A stretch of 29,530 nucleotides of DNA from a virus: positions 1-29,530 of IMG/VR virus record IMGVR_UViG_3300006969_000024. One strand, 5' to 3'. Under the pieces are notes generated by a model. That model saw nothing but the letters and a program-made list of their open reading frames with translations, was not told the DNA's origin and did not search any database. How positions within the stretch are numbered: position 1 is the stretch's first letter; each line of letters opens with the position of its first letter. Shown one piece after another: positions 12,487 through 20,600 of the stretch. A program made the translations under genes and the position numbers.

Positions 12487-14224
12487 AGAGGACAGTGAAT
12501 TCCAAATCTTTCTGGGAATGGCACGCTTACCCCAAGTTAAGCGGCTACACGTTGACACGGAGTCCAACGGGCAGAGCCTCAAGGATGGGCGTGGATATAC
12601 AATCGGTACCTCTATTGACTTTGCTGTTGATGAATCCGTTGCGTACTCGTACTATTTTCCATTCCGGCATAAAATCAACAATATATCTCTATCGTACAGG
12701 GATGAACTAAAAGAACTAATTGAGAAAGGGGGCAAGAAGATTGTTTGTCATCATACTCGTCATGATATGTTGGCTTTGCGTTCTCTTGGTATTACTTGCC
12801 CTTTGGACTTTGATGATACTATGCTTCTCGCGCACTCAGTCGATGAGAACAAACTCTCCTATAGACTCGATTACGTCGCCAAAGAACTCGGATTACCAGG
12901 TAAAGCCAGAGACAAGCATTTTGACCAAGCCATTAAACTCCTTGGTTGGGACGGAATGCCACCTAGTAGCATGGGCGAATATGCGGCCACCGACGCCACC
13001 CTTCTCCGACCTATATACGACCACTATAAACCCATCTATGACAGTGAGGATCAAACCAACGGAGAACTTTGGGAATACGATAAACGCTTTATGCTATTAC
13101 TCAACAACATTGAATTAACAGGAGCCAAGGTTGATTTAGAGTTAGCCGCTAGGGAACTCGAACGTGGGGAATCCAGAATGAAGGAAATCTCCAAAGAACT
13201 CGGACTCAACCCTGGCTCTAGGAATGACCTTGAAGAACTACTAATTACCAAACTGGATTTACCCATTGTCAAGAAATCGAAAAAGACGGATAATCCATCC
13301 TTCGATAAGAAGGCTATGGAAGTTTATGAAGGTTATCTTGAGAAACTCAACTCTCCTGTAGCACAGCTAGTTTTGGAGTATCGTGGCTACCAAAAAGCGA
13401 CATCTTCGTATTGGAAGGCGTATCTCAATCATGTCTCACCGGATGGCAGGATTAGACCAAATTTCAATTTACATCGTACGGTCACCCACCGTTTATCGTG
13501 TGATACACCTAACACACAGCAAATCCCCCGAATCTCGACTAAGCCCTGGCATGGTAGCGTCAAGCAAGGCTTTATTGCGGAGGATGGGCACGTCCTTATC
13601 GAAGCGGATTACTCGCAACTAGAATTTCGCTTAGGGGCAGCATATGCGCAACAAACGGATCTTATCGAGATATTCAACGATCCCGACCGCGACATTTTTA
13701 CTGAAATGTCGATCGACCTGGGAATGCTTAGACACGATACAAAAACTCTCAACTATACCATTCAGTTTGGTGGGGGAGTCACGCGGATCAGTGAAGCGTT
13801 TAACATTCCAAAGGAGAACGCTAAGTTCATCAGGGACAATTACTTTAATACTTACACAGGATTCCGTAAGATTATCCAAATGGCGTCCCAGACATGTCAA
13901 GGTCAGGGATTTGTACGAACATGGACCGGCAGGCGACGCCACTTTGAAGATCCATACGGAGAAGCTCATAAAGCATTTAATGCTGTTATCCAAGGAGGCG
14001 CTGCTGATATAGTTAAACGACAAATGATTCGTCTTGCCGATGCGATTGGTTGGGATAATCCTGAGTGCAGGATGATTCTCCAAGTACATGACTCAATTGT
14101 TTTTGAGATTATCAAGGGCAAAATTGAGTACTACAGCCGTATTATCAAGAAAGTCCTAGAAGACGTTGTCCCTGACTTTGGTGTTGCATTCAAAGTTGAT
14201 GTTCACGAATGGGGTAAGGAATAA
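12422..14224 (+). CDS. family A DNA polymerase with 3'-5' proofreading domain
   Basis: A 600-residue Pol I-type replicative polymerase without the 5'-3' exonuclease domain. Proofreading motifs: D45 and E47 (HVDTESNG), an Exo II-like VCHHTRHD, and YAATD (Exo III). Polymerase motifs: A, EADYSQLEFRLG with D396; B, RHDTKTLNYTIQFGGG; C, VHDS with D557. In motif B the residue matching E. coli Phe762 is Tyr445, as in T7 and mycobacterial polymerases, and the usual following Gly is Thr. The start at ATG 12422 lies inside the helicase gene but has a good AGGGAGAAG site 7 bases upstream. Its stop overlaps the next start as TAATG. Confidence 0.96.
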   Translation: MTDPMRVINKSPLLEKPISNSKEDSEFQIFLGMARLPQVKRLHVDTESNGQSLKDGRGYTIGTSIDFAVDESVAYSYYFPFRHKINNISLSYRDELKELIEKGGKKIVCHHTRHDMLALRSLGITCPLDFDDTMLLAHSVDENKLSYRLDYVAKELGLPGKARDKHFDQAIKLLGWDGMPPSSMGEYAATDATLLRPIYDHYKPIYDSEDQTNGELWEYDKRFMLLLNNIELTGAKVDLELAARELERGESRMKEISKELGLNPGSRNDLEELLITKLDLPIVKKSKKTDNPSFDKKAMEVYEGYLEKLNSPVAQLVLEYRGYQKATSSYWKAYLNHVSPDGRIRPNFNLHRTVTHRLSCDTPNTQQIPRISTKPWHGSVKQGFIAEDGHVLIEADYSQLEFRLGAAYAQQTDLIEIFNDPDRDIFTEMSIDLGMLRHDTKTLNYTIQFGGGVTRISEAFNIPKENAKFIRDNYFNTYTGFRKIIQMASQTCQGQGFVRTWTGRRRHFEDPYGEAHKAFNAVIQGGAADIVKRQMIRLADAIGWDNPECRMILQVHDSIVFEIIKGKIEYYSRIIKKVLEDVVPDFGVAFKVDVHEWGKE

Positions 14225-14439
14225 TGGGATTTGGCACTCAGCAAGAGATTGAGCAAGAGTTTCTCACTAAGCCTTGGAAGTATATTCCAGATGATTTAGT
14301 CGGAGGCACATGTATTGTACTTGAAGAAGAAACTAAAACCCCAGCTACAGGAGCCTACATAGTTGTTAACTTTATCTACCCTGCGGTCGCCGCTCATGTA
14401 TGCACAATCCATAACGAAAGCCTAATCGATGTCCCGTAA
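14224..14439 (+). CDS. small hypothetical protein
   Basis: A 71-residue protein coupled to the polymerase stop (TAATG), with an AAGGA site upstream. I do not recognise a family. The N-terminus is helical and acidic (QQEIEQEFLTKPWKYIPDDL); the rest is beta-rich (TGAYIVVNFIYPAVAAHVCTI). Neither a clear membrane helix nor a metal motif is present. It overlaps the following small gene by 11 bases. Its place between polymerase and RuvC suggests a replication accessory, without direct proof. Confidence 0.72.
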   Translation: MGFGTQQEIEQEFLTKPWKYIPDDLVGGTCIVLEEETKTPATGAYIVVNFIYPAVAAHVCTIHNESLIDVP

Positions 14440-14590
14440 TGATGCACTATGTATTCATGATATCATCGCTGAATGGTGCTGGACATGCAAGCATGAGAAC
14501 CCTGATAGTATTCGTTCTATGAAGCGGGTTCTCATAGAGGAGAATAAGAAGATTTCGGAGAACATCCTCAAATGGCCAACAAAGAATTAG
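14429..14590 (+). CDS. 53-residue small protein with a Cys/His motif
   Basis: ATG 14429 to TAG 14588-14590. The 53-residue product contains CIHDIIAEWCWTCKH (residues 8-22), a Cys/His arrangement that could bind zinc, and then a basic, helical C-terminus (MKRVLIEENKKISENILKW). It overlaps both neighbours (11 bases before, 19 bases into RuvC), a normal pattern in this operon. A 10-bp inverted repeat (14493-14502/14526-14535) lies within it. No strong ribosome binding site is seen. Unknown function. Confidence 0.6.
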   Translation: MSRNDALCIHDIIAEWCWTCKHENPDSIRSMKRVLIEENKKISENILKWPTKN

Positions 14591-15012
14591 CGTATATCTC
14601 ATTCGATCCTGGCAAGGCTACAGGGTGGGCAAAATGGAATGAGGCCGGCGATTTCATTGACATGGGTACCGCCTGGGATCATGACCAACTTTGTGACTTG
14701 TTAGAAGACCTACTATTGAAACCTCATGGTTTTATTTATGAGAGTTTTACTCTCGATCCCGACACACCGCAGGGTGGCTCAGATATGCAAGCCTCGATAG
14801 CCATAGGCATTATCATGGCTCATGGCCATTTCAATCGATGTGAAATGATCAAACAACCATCCTCAATCAAGGAGACAGCAGAGAAGTGGGGTGTATCAAC
14901 TAAGGGAATGAGCCACGATAAAACTCACGTATTGGACGCCTACAATCACGGAATCTACTATTTCGTATCTCAGGGTATCAAGGAAATAGACCTTAGGGGT
15001 GTGAAACTGTGA
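14572..15012 (+). CDS. ruvC: RuvC-like Holliday junction resolvase
   Basis: A 146-residue RNase H-fold endonuclease that resolves branched DNA before packaging. The acidic site is visible: D12 in ISFDPGKATGWA, E57 or E58 region in FIYESFTLDP, and paired acidic residues in SHDKTHVLDAYNHGIYY (about 115-131). Length is near that of phage RuvC-like proteins. The start follows GGAGA at 10 bases. A GCTACAGG copy sits at codons 16-18. The stop overlaps the next start (GTGA), linking it with the zinc-finger protein. Confidence 0.86.
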   Translation: MANKELAYISFDPGKATGWAKWNEAGDFIDMGTAWDHDQLCDLLEDLLLKPHGFIYESFTLDPDTPQGGSDMQASIAIGIIMAHGHFNRCEMIKQPSSIKETAEKWGVSTKGMSHDKTHVLDAYNHGIYYFVSQGIKEIDLRGVKL

Positions 15013-15509
15013 GGGAAAGCACCAAAAACGCTCGACACGATGCCGCTATCGCCGAACTATTAGGCATCAGCGTAGAAGAAGTTCAATCTCAGAGAATTAA
15101 AGAAGAAAGGGATGCAAAAGCCCGGGAAGCCCAAGCCATCTTACTTTTCCTTGAGCACCCGGACAAATTTATCAGCAAGTTTTGTGATAAGTGCCACCAA
15201 ATCTTTATGACATCTTATCAGTTTGTATCCGTATGTTCCTCTAAGTGCCGAATTGCTGCTCTGGCAGATGTTGGCATTGATTGGAACCCTATGAGGACAG
15301 CGGACGAAAGATGGAAGCGTGCACAGATTCCTGTTGATTACACGATTCCACCTGATGCTTTGGCGATTCTTATGCAATTAGCCCAAGATCAGACTCAGCG
15401 GCCTCCTTCCGAGAACGGTCAAGGTAATCAACAATTGAAAATCGACTCTCGTACAGACCTAGAGATTTGGCTTGACGAATTAGATCCGCTTGAAGTTGAG
15501 GAGAATTAG
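15009..15509 (+). CDS. zinc-finger actinophage hypothetical protein
   Basis: A 166-residue protein starting at GTG 15009, overlapping the RuvC stop. A CDKC...CSSKC zinc finger lies at about residues 59-79, followed by ALADVGIDWNPMRTADERW and a conserved-looking VDYTIPPDALAIL. This pattern is familiar from small actinophage proteins without assigned function. The N-terminus (AAIAELLGISVEEV) resembles a helix-turn-helix start, so a DNA-binding role is possible. Its last 140 bases are antisense to the end of the WhiB gene, so both C-termini are encoded by the same DNA. This is the final gene of the rightward block. Confidence 0.8.
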   Translation: MRESTKNARHDAAIAELLGISVEEVQSQRIKEERDAKAREAQAILLFLEHPDKFISKFCDKCHQIFMTSYQFVSVCSSKCRIAALADVGIDWNPMRTADERWKRAQIPVDYTIPPDALAILMQLAQDQTQRPPSENGQGNQQLKIDSRTDLEIWLDELDPLEVEEN

Positions 15510-15711
15510 ATATCATTGAATGACGCTCTTTGAATGTGGTTCCACCCCAGATACCCCATTCATCATAAATCAGAGCATACTGAAAGCACTCGCTCGCTAC
15601 AGGGCATGTATTACAGATACGCTTAGCACGTTTTGGGTTTGTCTTAAAGGGCTCAGAAAATTCAGGTTCACGACAAACTGCTTCTAACCGCCACTCCTGA
15701 ATGGCTCTCAT
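15370..15711 (-). CDS. whiB: WhiB-family iron-sulfur transcriptional regulator
   Basis: A 113-residue WhiB-like protein. The four cluster ligands are C13 (AVCREPE), C33 and C36 (RICNTC) and C42 (SECFQYAL), followed by the GIWGG turn (53-57) and a basic KERHSM. These proteins bind a [4Fe-4S] cluster and the principal sigma factor, altering promoter choice; phage copies (such as TM4 WhiB) can interfere with host regulation. The WhiB domain ends near residue 66, and the last 45 or so residues lie over the opposite-strand gene. I chose ATG 15711 over a TTG at 15747 because the -10 sits 6 bases upstream and the longer reading runs through a hairpin. It is the last gene of the leftward block but has its own candidate promoter. 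Confidence 0.92.
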   Translation of the reverse strand: MRAIQEWRLEAVCREPEFSEPFKTNPKRAKRICNTCPVASECFQYALIYDEWGIWGGTTFKERHSMISNSPQLQADLIRQAKSLGLYESRFSIVDYLDRSRKEAAESDLGLIA

Positions 15712-15757
15712 AAGACAAAGATAACCCCTCTTGACACCACCTGTCAAGAGGGGTTAT
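15712..15757 (-). promoter_or_regulatory. leaderless WhiB promoter inside a perfect 16-bp palindrome
   Basis: Read leftward: TTGACA (15747-15742), an 18-base spacer, TATCTT (15723-15718, TAnnnT type) and six bases to the A of the ATG at 15711, the geometry of a leaderless actinobacterial transcript. The region 15721-15757 is a perfect 16-bp inverted repeat (15721-15736 with 15742-15757, 5-base loop) covering the -35 and spacer. It may be an operator; as RNA from upstream genes it forms a hairpin followed by a pyrimidine-rich stretch and may terminate the holin operon. Confidence 0.6.
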
Positions 15758-15764
15758 TCATCTG

Positions 15765-16007
15765 TTATACAGTAGATTTAGTATTATACCCGGCTACAAA
15801 AGCAAGTCCAGTAGATACGATAAGGAATACCATTCCAACTACTGGATCAGGTACACTGTCTGTCTTCCAAAGATATTCGTCAAGGACCCATACTAAGAAA
15901 GTTGAGATAACTGTTCCTGTACCTGCACCTACGGTGGCGCCAACAACCTTACGTTCCACCTTCGGAGTGTTGGTGTTGATGTTGTCGGGGGGTAATGGTA
16001 GTGACAT
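15765..16007 (-). CDS. two-helix membrane protein, holin candidate
   Basis: An 80-residue protein. After a polar N-terminus with several Asn and Pro (PPDNINTNTPKVERK) come two hydrophobic segments: VVGATVGAGTGTVISTFLVW (about 21-40) and VVGMVFLIVSTGLAFVAGY (about 56-74), separated by a charged loop (DEYLWKTDSVPDP). This matches small two-helix holins of actinophages, which form the membrane lesions that release endolysin. Both ends face the same side by the helix count. The start overlaps the upstream gene by 59 bases; no later Met is available before the second helix. Confidence 0.72.
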   Translation of the reverse strand: MSLPLPPDNINTNTPKVERKVVGATVGAGTGTVISTFLVWVLDEYLWKTDSVPDPVVGMVFLIVSTGLAFVAGYNTKSTV

Positions 16008-16356
16008 TTGCGATCATTCCGTCTCTAATGACATTAAGGGAAGCAAGCATTTCATGCATCAAGGAGTTCAATGCAGCAAGTTCTGTCTTGCCTGTAACTA
16101 ATCCCTCCAAATAATGGTTGCGGTCGCTAAGCATCTTAATGTCACTCTCTTGTGAGGCAGACTTTGCTTGTAGCATAGTATTCTCACTTGTGAGAGTATC
16201 CACTCGACCTGTTAAGGCTTCAATTAATTTGCCTTGTTGCTCAATCGTAGCATTCCCTACCTTACTTCGAAAGTAAGCATAGGCAAATAAAAGAGCAGAA
16301 AAGATGGAGAATGCGAACCCCGCCACGATCATGACGTCAAAGACATCAACCTTCAT
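15949..16356 (-). CDS. membrane-anchored coiled-coil protein, lysis region
   Basis: A 135-residue protein with one N-terminal membrane helix (VMIVAGFAFSIFSALLFAYA, about 8-27), then a long heptad-like coiled coil (IEQQGKLIEALTGRVDTLTS and onward, to about residue 85), and a His/Gln-rich C-terminus (QHQHQHSEGG). Between transglycosylase and holin, it probably acts in lysis or is virion-associated. A spanin role is unlikely for a host without an outer membrane, though mycolic-acid hosts would reopen that question. Its start overlaps the transglycosylase stop by four bases (ATGA). Confidence 0.65.
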   Translation of the reverse strand: MKVDVFDVMIVAGFAFSIFSALLFAYAYFRSKVGNATIEQQGKLIEALTGRVDTLTSENTMLQAKSASQESDIKMLSDRNHYLEGLVTGKTELAALNSLMHEMLASLNVIRDGMIANVTTITPRQHQHQHSEGGT

Positions 16357-17066
16357 AGACCCATCCGTTTCACAATGGCGTTAGCATAGGTAGCAATGCT
16401 TGAATATGCACCCTGCCTTCGATTCAGGGATTGCCTACTATACTTCAATGCACCTGGTCCAGCGTACCATGCCACAGCCGCGCCCCATGCACCATATCTA
16501 GAGAAATATTGCTGCAACTTGTATCGAGCGATTGCCTCCTGTAACTTAGGGCTTTGCATAAATTGCGCGGGGCTCACGTCGTACCCGAGAGCCTCATAAT
16601 CCCAACCTCGTCCCGATCCTTTAATATTACCAGGCATGATCTGGTACTTACCCATAGCACCAGAAGATCGGTTCCTGGCCCCGTAATTTCCTCCGGATTC
16701 ACGTCCGGCAATAGCGTTAATGAAAGCGGCAAAACTTCCTTTTGCCCCAGGGACGCTAATCCCGCTGTATAAATCTGGTCCTTGACCCTGACCGACCGAA
16801 ACATTGAATCTCCTGCCCGCTTGTGCGTACATCCTTTCTTGGGCAGCCCTTAACTCCGCAGCCTGTCTTTTGGCTCGTAACATAGACTCAAAGTCGGTTG
16901 CTTGACGACCGCCGGTTGTTATCTCATTAAAGCGCCGCCTGTAGCCGGTCATATCTTGTGCAGGATTACGCTTATTCCCCAGCAAAAGAGCTTGAAATGC
17001 TCGTTGCCGTTCTTCGCGTTCTGTAGTTTTTTCCTGAGGAATATACCTTGGGTTAATGTAGGCCAT
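16353..17066 (-). CDS. lytic transglycosylase (SLT type), probably virion-associated
   Basis: A 237-residue enzyme that cleaves the glycan strand of peptidoglycan, forming 1,6-anhydro ends. The SLT domain occupies about 110-230: catalytic E123 in AGRESGGNY, GAMGKYQIMP (136-145), and AVAWYAGPGAL (197-207). The first 90 residues are charged and helical, probably for virion attachment. ATG 17066 overlaps the preceding stop (TAATG); the upstream TTG is less likely. Because it is encoded with structural genes and lacks a signal peptide, a role in local wall opening during DNA injection is likely, though it could aid lysis too. Confidence 0.9.
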   Translation of the reverse strand: MAYINPRYIPQEKTTEREERQRAFQALLLGNKRNPAQDMTGYRRRFNEITTGGRQATDFESMLRAKRQAAELRAAQERMYAQAGRRFNVSVGQGQGPDLYSGISVPGAKGSFAAFINAIAGRESGGNYGARNRSSGAMGKYQIMPGNIKGSGRGWDYEALGYDVSPAQFMQSPKLQEAIARYKLQQYFSRYGAWGAAVAWYAGPGALKYSRQSLNRRQGAYSSIATYANAIVKRMGL

Positions 17067-17665
17067 TAGATGAACCAACTTAATGGATTGACTGGTTGGT
17101 TATTGATCCATGTCTCGAAATGTAAGTGAGGACCAGTAGACCAACCAGTACTTCCTACATAACCAATAGGTGCACCGGCAGCAATACTTTGACCCGGTTT
17201 AACATTAAAACCAGACTGATGACCGAACATAAGAGACCGACCACCACCAATATCCAGAATAGTCTGATTTCCGTAAATTTTATCCCAACGAGTGCTGCGA
17301 ACTCTGCCAGCAGCAGGAGCATAAATAGTGGTGCCAGCAGGGGATGCCCAATCAATACCAGTATGTGCGCTTTTATGACCTTTCCTATGAACCCCGTACG
17401 GAGAAGTGACTCGTAAATCACCCCTTAAAGGATACATAGATAAGAGTCCGCCAGGGAATCCTCCTTGAAGCCCACCTTGTCTCTGATAGTCTTGTGGTGG
17501 AATAGTAGCCGCGAACTCAATCATACGTTGTTGCTGCAACCGAAGATTTTCTAAGAAATCTCGCTTGATTTTATCCCTAGTTGAACGATTAAATTCAAAT
17601 CCTGTTTGGCGCGGGCCTTCCTCAGAAATCGCCCTAAGGCGTTCGAGGTAATCAACGGCTGCCAT
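17066..17665 (-). CDS. M23 family peptidase (LytM/lysostaphin-like), probably virion-associated
   Basis: A 199-residue zinc endopeptidase that cuts peptide cross-links of peptidoglycan. The M23 domain covers about 80-199: HTGIDWASPAGT with H101 and D105, H149 in MFGHQSG, and HLHFE with H180 and H182, giving the full zinc and catalytic set. The N-terminal 75 residues are a helical, Gln-rich linker without a signal peptide. It overlaps the 1315-residue virion protein by 14 bases and the transglycosylase by one base, so glycan and peptide cleavage are encoded side by side, as in phage DNA-entry modules. Confidence 0.93.
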   Translation of the reverse strand: MAAVDYLERLRAISEEGPRQTGFEFNRSTRDKIKRDFLENLRLQQQRMIEFAATIPPQDYQRQGGLQGGFPGGLLSMYPLRGDLRVTSPYGVHRKGHKSAHTGIDWASPAGTTIYAPAAGRVRSTRWDKIYGNQTILDIGGGRSLMFGHQSGFNVKPGQSIAAGAPIGYVGSTGWSTGPHLHFETWINNQPVNPLSWFI

Positions 17666-20600
17666 ACTGTTCCCTTTGCTTCTTACGTTCCTTAGCGCGC
17701 TGTTCCTTTAGATCAAATTCACCGCCCTTGATGAATCTTCCTGTATCCAGGATACCAGCCGCTGTCAAGAAGTTAATGATTCCCGCAGGGTTGTACGGTT
17801 TAGTCTCCTTACCTCGCAAATCCCCACCTTCTAGAAGACCAGTACCAATTGCTCCTTGCGACAGACGGGATGCATTTGCAAGAATAGGGATGTTCTTATC
17901 TGCATATTGAGTATAATCCTCAATAGGTGCACCAGTCATAAACTCAGTATCGAAACCTAGTTCCGCTGGGATTTTAGCAAAGGGAGTAACTGAGTTTCCA
18001 ATTCCCTTAACCGGATTATTGAAGAAATCTTCCATAATATCGGTTTGGGGGAGTCCAGGATTAATAACACCATATCCAACTTCTTCTGGACTACGGGAAA
18101 TGGCCCGAGCAAAGCCCGAAGTAGGCAGAATAGTAGGACCAATAACGTTGCTTGAGAGCCAGTTGGGGAATAGTTGGTCGTCCGGCCACGGATCAGAGAC
18201 ACTTGAATCTATCCCTTGATACTCTTGAGCGGCGCTCATTCCCTTCGGATACATAATGAACTTGTGGGGCTTAAGTAGCATACCTTCGATAATAAGAGGA
18301 ATGGCCTTGCGATTCCAAGAATAGAAGGGAATAACCCGTCTGAAATACCTACGCTCAGTCGGAGTTAGATCTAATCCATCAGGGTGAAACTTTCGAACCT
18401 GACCAGCAGCAGATTCAAATAGTTCCTCTAATGAGGTAACCTTCTTCGGGGGGTGTTCAAGTCGATAAATGTAGTGGGCAAGACGGAAGTAATGCTCACG
18501 ACTCTCAGAAAATCCACGAGCAACCTTGGCACCCTTACCCTTTAGAGGAGCAAAAGGTCCAATCTTACCAGGGTGAAACTTTTCTGCTAACCTATCAAAT
18601 GCAGTCTCTGTACCAGGAAGGTCTTCCACTACACTAGAGTGCGGGAATAGTCCATGACGGAAACCCATTTGGTAAACTTGATCAATACTAATTGGATAAG
18701 ACTTACCACCAGCCTTACCAGTAGCAATAACCCTTGTACCCTTAGGTATCCTACCTTGGCTTTGCTTAGTAATTTGCTCGATAAGTTCCCGTTCTCGACC
18801 CTCACCAAGTAACTCACGGAAGGGCCTCATATCTTCTCCACCAAGATCAGAATACCTATGGCTATTAGCTTTAATTACTTGCCAAGCCTTAGAGTAGTAG
18901 ATCGGGTTATTCAGCCCATCCATCCAGGAAAGGAATGAGTCACCAAGACCATTCCTAACATGGTGGCTAGGAGCAAAGATAGTTACACCGGCCTTCCAAG
19001 TACGGAGAGCCATATCGTACACTTTGAGGAACTTCGAAGTAGCTAAAGGTTCAGAGAATTTATCAATACCTGTAGCCATTTTACCAATTTGAGGGGCGAT
19101 ATCCTTAGGGAAGAATAACCCATCAATAGCAGGGTGCATCGAACTAACCTCGATATACCCATTCCTAGCCTTACGACTTCCCCATACTGCACCCAACTGA
19201 GCAAAGGCTGAATACTCTACCATCGCATTTTCTACAGCCTGCGTTAAGTTAAACGCAAACATGCGAAGGTCTTCCGGATTCTCAGGGCTGTATGATTTCC
19301 AACCTTGAAGAATCTCAGGACCAGTAAGCATAATCTTTTTTGAAGGATTTACCGGATCAGGAACCTTGTCCTCAAACTTGAAGTCCTTAATGCCTACAAT
19401 ACGCATGTGCTTATTAAGATGTGCAACATTCGTACCCGAACGAGCAATAGCTGTGTTACCTGCAAACTTGCTTGCTAACCCAGATTCCCCAAATAGGTTA
19501 CCTAGCATCATCTGTAACTGTTCAACTTGCTGAGCATGTGCAGGATTAGTAGGAATAAACCCACGAACTTCATTCCAGAAGTCCATAGTCTCTTTTGGAG
19601 GAATAGCATTAAAGATACGAATAATATCGTGGGCACGAGTAGTAGCACTAGCCCTGCGAGCACCGATATGCTTCAAAACTAAGGGCCGTAAATCCTTATA
19701 TCCCGCATTGGGCTTGATCCAAGATAATACGGTGCTAATAATTCCGCCCTCAGCGGCGGCACTTGCTCGCGCAACATCCGTAGCAGCAGTTCTAACGATT
19801 TGTCCGACTGACGTAGCACCCGATACAGGGCCAAATTCAGTCGTAAGGACATCAGCAGTATGTGCGGATGAAGTTTCAATTCTTGGAGCCTGAGCAGCAC
19901 GGTCTCCACTCTTTCCTCCCGTAACCCCAGCAGCTAATCTAGTTTTACCCCTTTGAATAGTGAATTCTACAAGATTCGAAGGATTAACGGCCTGAGGAAT
20001 CTCACGACGCAACTTATTAAGCATTTCATTCATTGCATCCCGAGTTTCGGGCATTGCTCCCGCAAATTGAGCCTTACTTTGCCGTGTAATCTGCTCAATA
20101 AAGTTTGCCTTGTTAACATCACTAATAGGCGCACCTTCAACGGTGTTAATCGCCCCGGCTGTAGCCTCAGTTACAGCCTTAGCCGCGTTAGCATCCTCAA
20201 TAACCCTAGCAGCGTGATCCTTCACCATTAAAGGTGACCAATCAGTAGCCTCAATCGCGGCCTTTAGTTCTGGTTGCTTAGCAATCTGAGTTAATGCTGC
20301 TTTTTCGCCAACAATCGCACGAAGAATGACCGAGGGACTGACCTTCTTGGTCTTATCACCTAAAATTGCAGCCTGTGCAACCTCACGAGGTAATGTCTCA
20401 AGAACATCACTAAGACGTAAGTAAGGAGAGCCAGCCTTAAGTCCACCACGAGGCTTAAAAATATCACCCTTACGCTCAATCATGCTTTCTTCTGCGTGCC
20501 GGACTAATTGCACGTAACGATCAAAGATAGCAGATTGGAATTTCTCCGGAACTACCCCATAAGTTACCGGATTTGCTTGCAAAACTTGCTGGCGGGCAGG

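Noticed and set aside
13631-14089. 152-codon open frame on the minus strand within the polymerase gene
   Set aside because: It is antisense to polymerase motifs A to C, has no ribosome binding site, and its translation is Ser/Leu-rich without recognisable motifs.
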